The position numbers and the translations under genes are program-made. A stretch of DNA of 64,000 nt from Micrococcaceae bacterium RIT 802 (lineage in GTDB: Bacteria; Actinomycetota; Actinomycetes; Actinomycetales; Micrococcaceae): assembly GCA_016892645.1 (NCBI GenBank), contig JAFEMX010000004.1, positions 124,001 through 188,000 on the forward strand, in the 5' to 3' direction. Of this stretch, positions 55,567 through 64,000 are shown in pieces (positions within the stretch are counted from its first letter, which is position 1; each line of letters opens with the position of its first letter). The notes under the pieces were generated by a model. It was not told the DNA's origin, searched no databases, and worked only from the letters and a program-made list of their open reading frames with translations.

Positions 55567-56283
55567 ATGCCTTCAACAGAAGAGCTTTTGAAGCGTCTCG
55601 GGGTCTCCATTGACCCCGAGACGCTTCGTCTTGCCCTCACGCACCGCTCATACGCCTATGAGCACGGTGGACTGCCCACCAATGAACGCCTGGAATTCCT
55701 CGGCGATTCGGTCTTGGGCTATGCCGTAACCGACCACTTGTACCGGACCTACCCGGACCTGCCCGAAGGCGATCTGGCCAAGCGGCGTTCCGCCGTGGTC
55801 AGCACCAGGGCCCTCGCCGGCATCGCCCGCAGCCTGGAAGTAGGCCAGCACATCCTGCTGGGCCAGGGCGAACAGCTCACCCATGGCGCCGACAAGTCGT
55901 CGATTCTAGCCGACACGATGGAAGCACTCATTGGTGCCACATTCCTCAGTGAGGGGCCAGACGCCGCCGGCGCACTCGTCATGCGATTGGTCGGCCCTCT
56001 GCTCGTCGACGTCGAACAGCTCGGTGCCGGCACCGATTGGAAGACTGCCATCCAGGAAATTGCGGCTTCCCGGAAACTTGGTGCCATCGAGTACGTCATC
56101 GTGGGCTCGGGTCCGGACCATGCCCGCGTCTTCGAGGCGACATTGAATATCGGGAAAACCCCGTACGGCACAGGTACCGGCCCGTCCAAGAAGGAAGCTG
56201 AGCAGGAAGCCGCTGCCGTCTCCTACCGGGCCCTTGTTCCCGCAGAGGCAGTGGGCCCCGTGGGGCCGGTAGCGAGCCGGTAG
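55567..56283 (+). CDS. rnc: Ribonuclease III
   Basis: RNase III cuts double-stranded RNA in rRNA and mRNA processing. 238 residues from ATG 55567 (a TTG precedes it directly). The catalytic signature is [13 protein letters not shown] near 37-49, with [12 protein letters not shown] near 115 giving the second acidic pair. The C-terminal double-stranded-RNA-binding domain runs from [12 protein letters not shown] near 157 to [12 protein letters not shown] near 207. No ribosome site is visible ahead of it, so it may depend on coupling to rpmF. Confidence 0.95.
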   Translation: MPSTEELLKRLGVSIDPETLRLALTHRSYAYEHGGLPTNERLEFLGDSVLGYAVTDHLYRTYPDLPEGDLAKRRSAVVSTRALAGIARSLEVGQHILLGQGEQLTHGADKSSILADTMEALIGATFLSEGPDAAGALVMRLVGPLLVDVEQLGAGTDWKTAIQEIAASRKLGAIEYVIVGSGPDHARVFEATLNIGKTPYGTGTGPSKKEAEQEAAAVSYRALVPAEAVGPVGPVASR

Positions 56284-56286
56284 GAC

Positions 56287-57216
56287 ATGCCCGAACTTCC
56301 GGAAGTCGAGGTCGTCCGTCGAGGCCTCGAGTCCTGGGTCGCCGGACGCGGCGTCGAGGGCGTACGCGTCCACGACACGCGTTCCGTCCGGCGCCATACG
56401 GGCGGAGCCGAGGACTTCTCGGCAACGCTGGCCGGAACCTCGATCGTCGAAACGGTACGCCGGGGAAAATTCCTGTGGATGCCGCTCCGCGGGCTCCCTG
56501 TCAGCACGGCGCTGGTCGCCCACTTGGGCATGAGCGGCCAGCTCCTGGTCGAGGAGGCTGACGCGGCCGACGAGAAGCACCTGAAAGTGGTTCTCGAGCT
56601 GGAGGCCAGCGCCGGAAAGCCGGGCCAACTTCGTTTCATCGACCAGCGGATCTTCGGGGGCATGTTCCTGTCGCCGATGGTGCCCACCGGCGACGGGGGC
56701 CCAGGGGGCCTCGGTTCGGCGCAAGCCCTCATGCCGGTGGCCGCGGCGCATATAGCCCGCGACGTGCTCGATCCGGTATTCGACGTCGAGCTCTTCCATC
56801 GGTGCCTGCGGGCACGCCGGACCAATATCAAGCGGGCCATTCTCGACCAGAATCTCGTGTCGGGCGTCGGGAACATCTATGCCGACGAGGCGCTATGGGA
56901 GGCGAGGATGCACTATGCGCGTCCCACGGACACCATGCGACGGCCAGATAGCATCCGACTCGTAGAAGCGCTGCGCTCCATCATGGCCCGCGCGCTGGAG
57001 GCCGGCGGCACGAGTTTCGACAAGCTCTACGTCAACGTCAATGGTGCCTCGGGATACTTTTCGCGGTCACTGAACGCCTATGGCCGGAACGGGCAGCCGT
57101 GTCGTCGGTGCTTGACCGGGGGAGTGGCCTCACTAATCCGACGCGATCCGTTCATGGGGCGCTCCTCGTACACGTGCCCAACCTGCCAGCGGGCGCCGCG
57201 AAACGCCCGCTGGTAG
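56287..57216 (+). CDS. mutM: Formamidopyrimidine-DNA glycosylase
   Basis: MutM removes 8-oxoguanine and formamidopyrimidines from DNA and nicks the strand. 309 residues. The mature N-terminus is [14 protein letters not shown], with catalytic Pro2 and Glu3; Lys near 58 lies in [26 protein letters not shown] is near 188, and the C-terminal zinc finger has four cysteines (CRRC near 273 and CPTC near 299). It begins three bases after rnc. In many actinobacteria smc follows mutM; here a convergent glycan gene does. Confidence 0.95.
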   Translation: MPELPEVEVVRRGLESWVAGRGVEGVRVHDTRSVRRHTGGAEDFSATLAGTSIVETVRRGKFLWMPLRGLPVSTALVAHLGMSGQLLVEEADAADEKHLKVVLELEASAGKPGQLRFIDQRIFGGMFLSPMVPTGDGGPGGLGSAQALMPVAAAHIARDVLDPVFDVELFHRCLRARRTNIKRAILDQNLVSGVGNIYADEALWEARMHYARPTDTMRRPDSIRLVEALRSIMARALEAGGTSFDKLYVNVNGASGYFSRSLNAYGRNGQPCRRCLTGGVASLIRRDPFMGRSSYTCPTCQRAPRNARW

Positions 57217-57229
57217 GTCAGCGGCCGTC

Positions 57230-59818
57230 CTACAGGCCGGCCCACTCCGGGGCAAAGGGCACGTGGCTGTTGTTCCACGGCTTCTGCGTGTGGCGCCAGC
57301 TGACGATGCGCGGCTCTTCCGCAGCGGCAGCCAAGGGACTGTAGACGTCGGTCCCGTCCAGATCCTGCCGCAGTCCGCCCACGGTGATGTTCACGACGTC
57401 GGAATAGTCCACCGTGTAATTGGCCAGCAGTTCCAGCATGCGCACGGCCAGGTCCAGTTCGACGTATCGTCCCGTATCGAAGACAGCGACCGAGGGGTCG
57501 GCGACCGCGAAGTCGAAGCCATTCTGCGCGTGGGACACCGCGATGAACTCCAACGCGCGCTGGTTGTCATCGCGATGCCGCTGGGAAATGGCCCGCATCA
57601 GATGGAATCCGCTGGTCCGGCCCTTGCGGTGTTCGGCCAGTGAGGCCAGCGGTGCATCTCCAAGATCCCTGGCCAGCAGGTCGGTGAGGTCTCCGCGGAT
57701 CATCGAAGAACCGCTCAACTGCAGCACGCGCGGTGCCTGGCGTAGGACACGGGGCATGACGGACAGGACGGCCGCCTGGACGGAAACAGCGGGAACCACT
57801 GGTTCCAGGGATCTGGCCACCGGCGAATCAGCGGTGATGACGTGGACGACCAGGTGGGAGTCCTCCGGAAGTGAGGGCCTCCAATCGCCTGCGTCTAGGG
57901 CGACGATCCAGACATCGACCGGGCCAGCGGTAGCCGCAGCCACGGAGGCAAGCAGCTTGTCCAGGTGGGGACGCTCGGCTGGTGCCAGGTCGATGACCAC
58001 TTGAACCGCATCCCGACGTTGTCCCGAACGCAGTTCAGCGGAGGCCTCATCCACTTGATCGAGGATTGACGCGTCGACGGCGCGCCCGGGGCGTTGCGCG
58101 AGGAAGGCATCGGCCTCGGCCATGGCCGGAGCACAGGCCTCAGCCCAGGCAGCGTAGACCTCGGTCTCATCGCGTCCGGAGAACACCAGCGGCAACACCG
58201 TTGCCAGCTTGTCGAGGATGCCATCGCGGATCGCATTGAACGCCGCGTCGTCGGTGTCGATCAGACCACCGAAACGAACATCGGACCTGTTCTTCGGCAG
58301 GAACTGCACCTCGCAGCCCACGGAACGCGAAGGCAGGAAGCAGTGCAGCCGGGAGGTCACGATGTGCTTGTAGTCCTCGTGGTACCGGCGTACCCACTGG
58401 TGTGCGGTCTCCAGCTTTTCCGCGAAGGACAACTTCAGCATGTCCGGCTGGGTCTGTTCGAGCACCGTGCCCTCGCCGGTCACGGGCGAATCCACGTAGA
58501 CCGTCCCGGTTCGCGTATCCGCTCCATCGCGACGGAACACGGTATCGACTGTCGTTGTCAGGCACCCGGAGAAGAAGGCGGGCACATCGGCCGCGCGCAG
58601 CAGTGCCACGGTCTGCCAGTCACGGCAACCGATAGGTCCGTACTTGCGCAGGTAGCCAGTGGCCTCGGTCGTGAGCATCGAGGGCTTGTTGACGTGGAAC
58701 GAGACGAATAGGGGGCGGAGATTCTCGTGGAACGGGAAATTCGCGCCCTGCCCGAACATTGGATGCATGAACCATCCGAACGCCAGCGCCCAGGTGGACG
58801 GTGGGATGTCCTGGAGCGTACTGGCGTCGCGATAGACCTCCACCAGGTTGACCTTGGCACCGGTGCCCGGGAGCTTGCGCTCCGTCTTGACGTCGTCGCG
58901 CAGCCTGCCGAGGAAGTCGACGAGGTCGCCATCGCCGCGGAACTCCAGGTTGTCGTAGCGGAGCACGTGCCCCACCGAAGCCAGGGTCTGGATGTAGTCG
59001 CCGACGTTTCGCGACCAACCATGGGGCTGCTGGTAACCCAGGAGGCCGAAGTTGATTCCATCGTCTGCCACCGGCTGCGGGGCCCGGCGTGCACCGTCGG
59101 GGAACCACGTCAGGAGGCGTTCCATTTCGCGTCGCTGCTGTCCGCTCATGGAGCGGCGTGGGCGGGCGAGCCCAGTGCCGATAAGTTCAGCTGCAGCGTC
59201 CAGCTCGCCTGCCGCATAGGCCTCCTGCGCCACGTGCAGTAGTGTCGCAGCGGACCACGTGCGGTGAGAGCCCCGTTTCAGTGCCGTCCGGAGGCGTTCG
59301 GCCGCCTGGCGAGTATCCTCGCGGAAGGCCGTCATGAAGTATTCCTCGGCCACGGCACCGATGACCGTCTCGTCGCCGATCTCCCGGAACGCCGTCCACG
59401 CGGCCGGATAGCCGCTGATCTCCAATTTTGCCAGTCCCTCGAGTGCCCGGGAAACGTCGTCCCCGGTTGTGCCCGTCGCCGGGGACAGGGCACTGGAGAG
59501 CACTGACTGGCTGTGCCCGTCGGCGATGGCCTGGCGCACGTCGGCAAACAGCGGTTCAAGATAGTCCGTCCCCGTGTCCAAGGAGGCCCGCAGGGCTCCG
59601 GCGGGTTCGGTAGAAGCCTTTGGGCTCTGCTGCGGAGCCGGCTTGGCGGACTGCTTGGCGCCGGGCTTCGAGCCGGCCAATCGTTCGACGACTGGAAGCA
59701 TTGACTGGGCGATCGGACGGATCCGTTTTTTGGCTTCGGCTCGTGCGTTGCGGACGATGTCGTGCTTTGAGGGCTCGGGGCGGGGCAAACTGTCCTCCGT
59801 GATGGGAATCGATTTCAT
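57230..59818 (-). CDS. Polysaccharide pyruvyl transferase-like protein with GT8-like C-terminus
   Basis: An 862-residue protein with three parts. Residues 1-240 are partly disordered and helical. Residues about 250-560 resemble polysaccharide pyruvyl transferases: INFGLLGYQQP, NVGDYIQTLASVGH near 269 and HIVTSRLHCFLPSRSVGC near 485. Residues 620-862 recall family 8 glycosyltransferases (RGDLTDLLARDLGDAPL near 735; the end SWRHTQKPWNNS), but the usual metal-binding LDxD is replaced by LSGSS near 730, so the domain may be inactive. Start ATG 59818 is divergent from the gene pair at 59934. The role in glycan modification is inferred. Confidence 0.72.
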   Translation of the reverse strand: MKSIPITEDSLPRPEPSKHDIVRNARAEAKKRIRPIAQSMLPVVERLAGSKPGAKQSAKPAPQQSPKASTEPAGALRASLDTGTDYLEPLFADVRQAIADGHSQSVLSSALSPATGTTGDDVSRALEGLAKLEISGYPAAWTAFREIGDETVIGAVAEEYFMTAFREDTRQAAERLRTALKRGSHRTWSAATLLHVAQEAYAAGELDAAAELIGTGLARPRRSMSGQQRREMERLLTWFPDGARRAPQPVADDGINFGLLGYQQPHGWSRNVGDYIQTLASVGHVLRYDNLEFRGDGDLVDFLGRLRDDVKTERKLPGTGAKVNLVEVYRDASTLQDIPPSTWALAFGWFMHPMFGQGANFPFHENLRPLFVSFHVNKPSMLTTEATGYLRKYGPIGCRDWQTVALLRAADVPAFFSGCLTTTVDTVFRRDGADTRTGTVYVDSPVTGEGTVLEQTQPDMLKLSFAEKLETAHQWVRRYHEDYKHIVTSRLHCFLPSRSVGCEVQFLPKNRSDVRFGGLIDTDDAAFNAIRDGILDKLATVLPLVFSGRDETEVYAAWAEACAPAMAEADAFLAQRPGRAVDASILDQVDEASAELRSGQRRDAVQVVIDLAPAERPHLDKLLASVAAATAGPVDVWIVALDAGDWRPSLPEDSHLVVHVITADSPVARSLEPVVPAVSVQAAVLSVMPRVLRQAPRVLQLSGSSMIRGDLTDLLARDLGDAPLASLAEHRKGRTSGFHLMRAISQRHRDDNQRALEFIAVSHAQNGFDFAVADPSVAVFDTGRYVELDLAVRMLELLANYTVDYSDVVNITVGGLRQDLDGTDVYSPLAAAAEEPRIVSWRHTQKPWNNSHVPFAPEWAGL

Positions 59819-59933
59819 TGAATTCTACCGTCCGCCACAGACCAGCAAAGGATCGTTCCCCGGCCAGTCGGCCCAGTAACCTAGGATGGGGTGCCAGAAT
59901 GACTGGCTTGGACCAGAGGACAATGGGGGATTC

Positions 59934-60320
59934 GTGGACAAGATCGGCACTTTCACGCTAGAGAAGGTGGTCCTCAACAAGATGGGGGAACTCGCCGTGA
60001 TCGGCACGGTGGACTTCGGTTCGCGGCTCTCCCGCCTGTTGCGGCCAAAATACGAGTTGGGAATCCGGCGACGCGGCGAACAATCCACCCGTTGGGTCCC
60101 GGCCCAGATCACCGAAGCCACCGTAGGCCGATTCTCCATCAGAGCCACGGTGGATGCCTCCGGCGGCGATGAGCCGGCCGGATACTCGGATGTCTACTTT
60201 CGACGTGCCGGAGAGGCTGCAGAAAACGCGCAACGCGTCCACTTCCCAGTTGGCGGCAGGGACTGGAGTGCATACCCCACCAAGTTCGGCAACGTGAGCT
60301 TTAAGCGAGGGATAGTATGA
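59934..60320 (+). CDS. Small beta-rich protein paired with glycosyltransferase
   Basis: A 128-residue protein, start at GTG 59934 with GGGGGA four bases upstream. It is not recognised. The sequence alternates short beta strands and turns (KMGELAVIGTVDFGS, RRRGEQSTRWVPAQIT, GRFSIRATVD), similar in rhythm to the non-catalytic beta domains of the teichoic-acid transferases at 42964 and 51042 and to the C-terminus of the next protein. No signal peptide or membrane segment is seen. Its stop overlaps the glycosyltransferase start (ATGA), so the two are made together and may form a complex. Confidence 0.7.
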   Translation: MDKIGTFTLEKVVLNKMGELAVIGTVDFGSRLSRLLRPKYELGIRRRGEQSTRWVPAQITEATVGRFSIRATVDASGGDEPAGYSDVYFRRAGEAAENAQRVHFPVGGRDWSAYPTKFGNVSFKRGIV

Positions 60321-62161
60321 GCGGCGCACAGCACCCCCCGACGGACATGCGGTATTTCATGGCCCTGTGGGGAATCGCCGACGAGTTCGGCGGCATGACG
60401 ACCATGTCGTTGTATCGGGCCTGCATCTTCCTGGAGGAAGCAGGCATCGTCGCGCCCATCTTGACCTTCGAACCTCGGGCCGGCTATGAACGCCAAATCG
60501 AAACCCTCCGGGCTCACGGAAAAATCACGACGGATGTGACGGTCCTCAACCCCTTTACCTACTACCGGCAGGCGGACCCGGAGACCACCGGCGAGGCCCA
60601 GCAGTTCGTGCCTGCGATGCCGGTGCCCGCGGGTGAAACGGACGAGAACGTCGATGACGATGGAAACGTTTTTTGCAAGACGGCCTTCCAAGGCGACGGG
60701 AAGACCGTCTGCCTGCGCGAGTACCTGCGTGCCGATGGCACGCCCTTCCTCTTTGACGAGTTCCCCACCGATGCCGACGGCAAGAAGACTGGAAGGATCC
60801 TCACACTGGTCGATCGCCGCGGCAACATCGCCGGACGGTGGAAGACCGCCGCCGACTTCTACCGGCACTGGATGGTGGAGCTTGCCGGAGGGCAGCCCAC
60901 GGCGATCATCGTCGACAGCGCCTTCGCCAGCAAGGTCGTCGCCCCGTTGCGTGAAGCGGACATCGTCAAGCTCATGGTCCTGCACAATGCGCACGTCGCA
61001 TCGGGCGGCGACCCGGTCCGCGGCAAAATCGCTGCCGGACAACAGCCGATCCTCACGTCCATCAATGACTGGGACGGGATCGTCTTCCTGACCGATGAAC
61101 AGCGGCATGATTATGAGGCGCGTTTCGGCCGAACCTCGAACCTGTTCACGGTCTCCAATCCCAAGGAGCGGGCGAAGACGATGCCCGGCTTCGAACAGCG
61201 CGCGCCGCAGCGAGGTGTCCTGCTTGGACGCCTGGCACCGCAGAAGAACCTCCAGCAGGCTATCCGTGTCATGGCGAAGGTCCGGGAATCCCTCCCGGGG
61301 GCCACGCTGGACATCTACGGAAAGGGCCCAGACGAAGACGAGTTGCGCACATTGATCGGCTCACTCGGGCTCGAGGAGACCGTGCACCTTCGCGGCCATA
61401 TCCCACATGCAGCTGATCAGTTCGATGTGGCGCGTTTTTCGCTGTTGACCAGCCGCAATGAGGGCCAGCCGCTGGCATTGATGGAGAGCCAGGGCCGTGG
61501 CTGCCCGCCGGTTTCGTACGCCATCAGGTATGGGCCGCGGGACATCATCGAGGATGGAATCAGCGGGTATCTCGTGGACGCGGGGGACACCGAATCCGCA
61601 GCCGCACGCATCGTCGAGTTGTGCACCGACGATGACGGTGCAGCGCGCATGAGCCGCGGCGCGTGGGATCGTGCCGAACGCTTTGGCAAAAAGGCGATTG
61701 TCGACCGGTGGCTGGATACCATCGGTGCTGTCTGGGGCCAGCGGAGCCGCCGAACCGAAATTCGTGACATGAGGATGCAGGTCGAGGAAATCGCCTGGTT
61801 GCACCCCGGCACTCTGGAAGTAACCGCGCACATCGGATGGAAGCAAAAGACCGGTCCGGCTCTGGAGCGCGACGTTGCCGTCGATTTCATGGTGGTTCCC
61901 CGGTCTGCCGGAGCGGCCATCAGGCTGCCGGCCGCGAAAGTGGAGTCATCCGGCGGCTCCATCGTGGCAACGGCGAGGATAGACCCAGCAACCATGGCCA
62001 CGGACGTCGACGACGACCAGGAGTTTCTCGACGTTTTCTGTCGGGTCGTCGGGGGGGATGTCGCTGCGATGTTCCGCGTCGGCTTCCCGCCAGCGGCACT
62101 GACCCTGCCCTTCGTCACCACCGAGCAGGCGCTGAGCCTTCGAACCGATGCGCGGCCCTGA
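60317..62161 (+). CDS. TagE/TarM-like GT4 glycosyltransferase
   Basis: A 614-residue GT-B enzyme. The N-terminal part has DEFGGMTTMSLYRA near 24 and the acceptor-side beta insertion typical for TagE/TarM, which glucosylate or GlcNAc-modify polyol-phosphate teichoic acid. Donor site: GVLLGRLAPQKNLQQAIRVM near 297, SRNEGQPLALMESQGRGCPPVSY near 380-402 with the EX7E pair, and GPRDIIEDGISGYLVD near 407. Residues 480-614 form a beta-rich accessory domain. It likely adds alpha-linked sugar to the cluster's polymer, though it lies after the rnc-mutM operon. A hairpin overlaps its stop codon. Confidence 0.85.
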   Translation: MSGAQHPPTDMRYFMALWGIADEFGGMTTMSLYRACIFLEEAGIVAPILTFEPRAGYERQIETLRAHGKITTDVTVLNPFTYYRQADPETTGEAQQFVPAMPVPAGETDENVDDDGNVFCKTAFQGDGKTVCLREYLRADGTPFLFDEFPTDADGKKTGRILTLVDRRGNIAGRWKTAADFYRHWMVELAGGQPTAIIVDSAFASKVVAPLREADIVKLMVLHNAHVASGGDPVRGKIAAGQQPILTSINDWDGIVFLTDEQRHDYEARFGRTSNLFTVSNPKERAKTMPGFEQRAPQRGVLLGRLAPQKNLQQAIRVMAKVRESLPGATLDIYGKGPDEDELRTLIGSLGLEETVHLRGHIPHAADQFDVARFSLLTSRNEGQPLALMESQGRGCPPVSYAIRYGPRDIIEDGISGYLVDAGDTESAAARIVELCTDDDGAARMSRGAWDRAERFGKKAIVDRWLDTIGAVWGQRSRRTEIRDMRMQVEEIAWLHPGTLEVTAHIGWKQKTGPALERDVAVDFMVVPRSAGAAIRLPAAKVESSGGSIVATARIDPATMATDVDDDQEFLDVFCRVVGGDVAAMFRVGFPPAALTLPFVTTEQALSLRTDARP

Positions 62162-62184
62162 CACCAGCTGTGCACTTTGGTGTC
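62160..62184. terminator. Hairpin between convergent genes
   Basis: GACACCA and TGGTGTC form a 7-bp stem with an 11-base loop at the stop of the TagE/TarM-like gene. It could serve both convergent genes, but there is no U-tract. Confidence 0.3.
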
Positions 62185-62238
62185 CGGGATCGGCCCTTCA
62201 AGCGTCGAATGCGGGTGGTCCATGCCCTCGGCTGGAGG

Positions 62239-63060
62239 CTACTGAGAACCGCTGAAGTCGGCGATGATTGCGTCGTTGAACGGCGTCCACGCCTCCACGG
62301 CCCATGGACCGAAATCACGATCAGTCAGGGCGACGCAGGCCAGCCCTGCCGTGGGGTCGACCCAGAGGAACGTGCCGGATTGCCCGAAGTGCCCGAAGGT
62401 CTGCGGCGAATTGCCGTTTCCGGTCCAGTGTGGATCCTTGGTGTCGCGCAGTTCGAACCCCAGGCCCCAGTCGTTGGGCTTTTGGAGGCCGTACCCGGGT
62501 AAGACACCATCCAGACCGGGGAATTGGACAGTGGTGGCCCGCGTCATCGTGGTGGAGGACACCAAGGTGGGGCGATGGAGTTCGGCGGCGAACCGACCGA
62601 GGTCCTCCACCGTCGAGGTGGCATCCGCGGCCGGCGAGCCGTGCAAACCGGTGGATTCCATGCCCAGTGGTTGCAGGACCGCTTCCGAGAGGTAGTCGGC
62701 AAAGGCGATGCCCGTCTCCTGCTGGAGCGTCCGACCGAGTACGTCGAAGCCGGTGTTGGAGTAGATCCGACGGGACCCCGGGGAGGCGCGGACGGCGTCG
62801 GAGGAAAAGTCGTAGCCGCTGGCGTGGGCCAACAGGTGCCGAACCGTCGAACCTTCCGGCCCGGCGGGCAGGTCCAGTGCGAGTGCTTCTTCCTCCAGGG
62901 CGACGAGCACGGCGTAGGCCGACAGCAATTTGGTGACGGAGGCCAAGGGAAAGACCCGTTGGGTATCGCCACGATTGGCTACTGTCGTCCCCGAGGAGTC
63001 AAGGACCGCCGCAGCGGCATGGGGCACTGGCCATGAGTCGATCTGTTCCAGGGAAGCCAT
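62239..63060 (-). CDS. Serine hydrolase, class C beta-lactamase/DD-peptidase type
   Basis: A 273-residue member of the beta-lactamase-related serine hydrolase family. ATG 63060 is chosen; GTG 63063 directly before it is possible. Motifs: the SxxK nucleophile in PLASVTKLL near 40, the Tyr motif in IYSNTGFDVLG near 98, and HFGQSGT near 226 for the third (H/KxG) element. No signal peptide is seen, so it acts in the cytoplasm or is an esterase rather than a periplasmic peptidase. The substrate is not predictable. It shares an orientation with, and follows by 10 bases, the epimerase gene. Confidence 0.85.
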   Translation of the reverse strand: MASLEQIDSWPVPHAAAAVLDSSGTTVANRGDTQRVFPLASVTKLLSAYAVLVALEEEALALDLPAGPEGSTVRHLLAHASGYDFSSDAVRASPGSRRIYSNTGFDVLGRTLQQETGIAFADYLSEAVLQPLGMESTGLHGSPAADATSTVEDLGRFAAELHRPTLVSSTTMTRATTVQFPGLDGVLPGYGLQKPNDWGLGFELRDTKDPHWTGNGNSPQTFGHFGQSGTFLWVDPTAGLACVALTDRDFGPWAVEAWTPFNDAIIADFSGSQ

Positions 63061-63070
63061 CACGGCCTTT

Positions 63071-64000
63071 CTAAGCGGGGTCGGCGCGGTTCAGGGTGGG
63101 AGCCGAGCCGCCGTAGTGTGCGGCGAGCCGGACGAGGCCTTCGTCGATGGACACGGTCGGCGCCCACTGGAGGACTTCCCGGGTGGTGCGCTGGTCGAAC
63201 CAGTGGGCCGTCGAGAGCTGTTCGGCCAGGAACCTGGTCATGGGCGGCTCGTCGCTGACCCACCCCCTGCGCAGTGCAGCCACCCAGGCCCGCTCAAGGA
63301 CCGAACCGGCGGCTCGGGCCACCGGACCCGGGACACTGAATCCGGGGGCGGGGACGCCCCCGGCAGCGCAGATGCCGGCGATCAGTTCGCCGACCGGGCG
63401 CGGCTCCCCATTGGTGACGACCAGGGGGCGCCCGTGGGTCGAACCGATCCGTTCCAGGGCCTGGACGATCGCCGCGGCAGCATTATCCACGTAGGTCGTG
63501 TCGATCAGGGCAGTTCCGCCATCGAGCAGGGGCAGTCGGCCGGTGCGGGCCCGGTCGATGACGCGTTCGACCAACTGGGTATCCCCGGGGCCCCACACGA
63601 CATGCGGCCGCACGACGGCGACCCGGAAATCCTGCGCGTCGGCGGCAAGTGCCAGCACTTCGGCGGCCGCCTTGGAGCGGGCATAGTTGCCCCGCGCGGC
63701 CGTGGGGTCGGCGGGGCCGGCGCCCTCGCCGACGATGGACGAGCCGAGGTGGGCGACCGACGGGGAGGAAACGAAGACGAAGTCCGGCACATCTGCTGCG
63801 CGGGCGGCCTCGAGCAGATGGCGGGTACCGTCGATGTTGGTCGCGACGAACTCCTCCCACTCGCCGGTGAAGGAGACCTTCGCGGCGAGGTGCACGACGG
63901 CGTCAACCTCGTCAATCGCGCGGGCCACTGCGGCCCGGTCCGTGACTGAGCCGCGCACCAATTCGGTCCCGGGGAGCGTTCCGGCACCGCGGTGGAACGT
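63071..64000 (-). CDS. NAD-dependent epimerase/dehydratase, 5'-truncated by window edge
   Basis: The frame is open to base 64000, so the N-terminus with the Rossmann GxxGxxG loop is missing. About 309 residues are seen. Visible short-chain epimerase marks: DAVVHLAAKVSF, then FVSSPSVA, the YxxxK pair in YARSKAAAE, VVRPHVVWGPGD and DTTYVDNAA. This is the pattern of 3-beta-HSD/sugar epimerase proteins. The exact substrate is open. It probably forms an operon with the serine hydrolase downstream. Confidence 0.88.
   Translation of the reverse strand, partial: TFHRGAGTLPGTELVRGSVTDRAAVARAIDEVDAVVHLAAKVSFTGEWEEFVATNIDGTRHLLEAARAADVPDFVFVSSPSVAHLGSSIVGEGAGPADPTAARGNYARSKAAAEVLALAADAQDFRVAVVRPHVVWGPGDTQLVERVIDRARTGRLPLLDGGTALIDTTYVDNAAAAIVQALERIGSTHGRPLVVTNGEPRPVGELIAGICAAGGVPAPGFSVPGPVARAAGSVLERAWVAALRRGWVSDEPPMTRFLAEQLSTAHWFDQRTTREVLQWAPTVSIDEGLVRLAAHYGGSAPTLNRADPA

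Noticed and set aside
1-64000. CRISPR arrays, tRNA or rRNA genes
   Set aside because: No regularly spaced repeats were seen, and the intergenic spaces are short and lack cloverleaf or rRNA-like sequence on reading.

Overview
The window is high-GC actinobacterial DNA, most likely from a member of the Micrococcaceae (Arthrobacter and relatives). The main support is gene order: an IclR-type regulator divergent from leuC-leuD, then murA, plsC, gpsA, ddl and a DUF3515 lipoprotein, then DAK2, recG, rsmD and coaD, and finally DUF177, rpmF, rnc and mutM. The genus cannot be fixed from sequence reading alone. No rRNA, tRNA or CRISPR array was seen.

Region 1 (1-9852) is a run of six co-directional genes with visibly lower GC (a sampled line at 661-720 is 30/60 G+C; a line inside murA is 38/60). 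It codes for a truncated DUF6270-like protein, a membrane/coiled-coil protein, two CgeB-type glycosyltransferases, a two-domain alpha/beta hydrolase and a protein with a CsaB-like pyruvyl-transferase domain. It looks like an acquired surface-glycan island.

Region 2 (9943-15298) holds thiL and a gene on the minus strand that is cut by an IS21-family element (11669-14314, istA and istB). The element has 48-bp imperfect terminal inverted repeats and a 6-bp target duplication, CAGGGC. Removing the element and one copy of the duplication restores an unbroken 566-codon frame. The restored protein is related to the hydrolase at 5898-7715.

Region 3 (15498-33839) is mostly core metabolism: a secreted SH3b/GGCT-like protein and its small partner, leucine synthesis (leuC, leuD and their regulator), envelope precursors (murA, plsC, gpsA, ddl), an LCP ligase, DAK2, recG, rsmD, an aminotransferase/methyltransferase pair, coaD and galU.

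Region 4 (33978-54635) is a wall-teichoic-acid or phosphoglycan cluster: LCP ligase, TagG/TagH-type ABC exporter, TagD, three CDP-glycerol glycerophosphotransferase-type proteins (one fused to a GT4, one in tandem duplicate), several GT2 enzymes, a CDP-alcohol phosphotransferase, a pyruvyl transferase, a Stealth sugar-phosphate transferase and an OafA-SGNH acyltransferase. Together these can make, decorate, export and attach a phosphate-linked glycan. No tagO/tagA was found in the window.

Region 5 (54672-64000) is the DUF177-rpmF-rnc-mutM operon, then further glycan genes (a pyruvyltransferase/GT8-like fusion and a TagE/TarM-like glucosyltransferase with a small partner), a class-C-type serine hydrolase and a truncated NAD-dependent epimerase.
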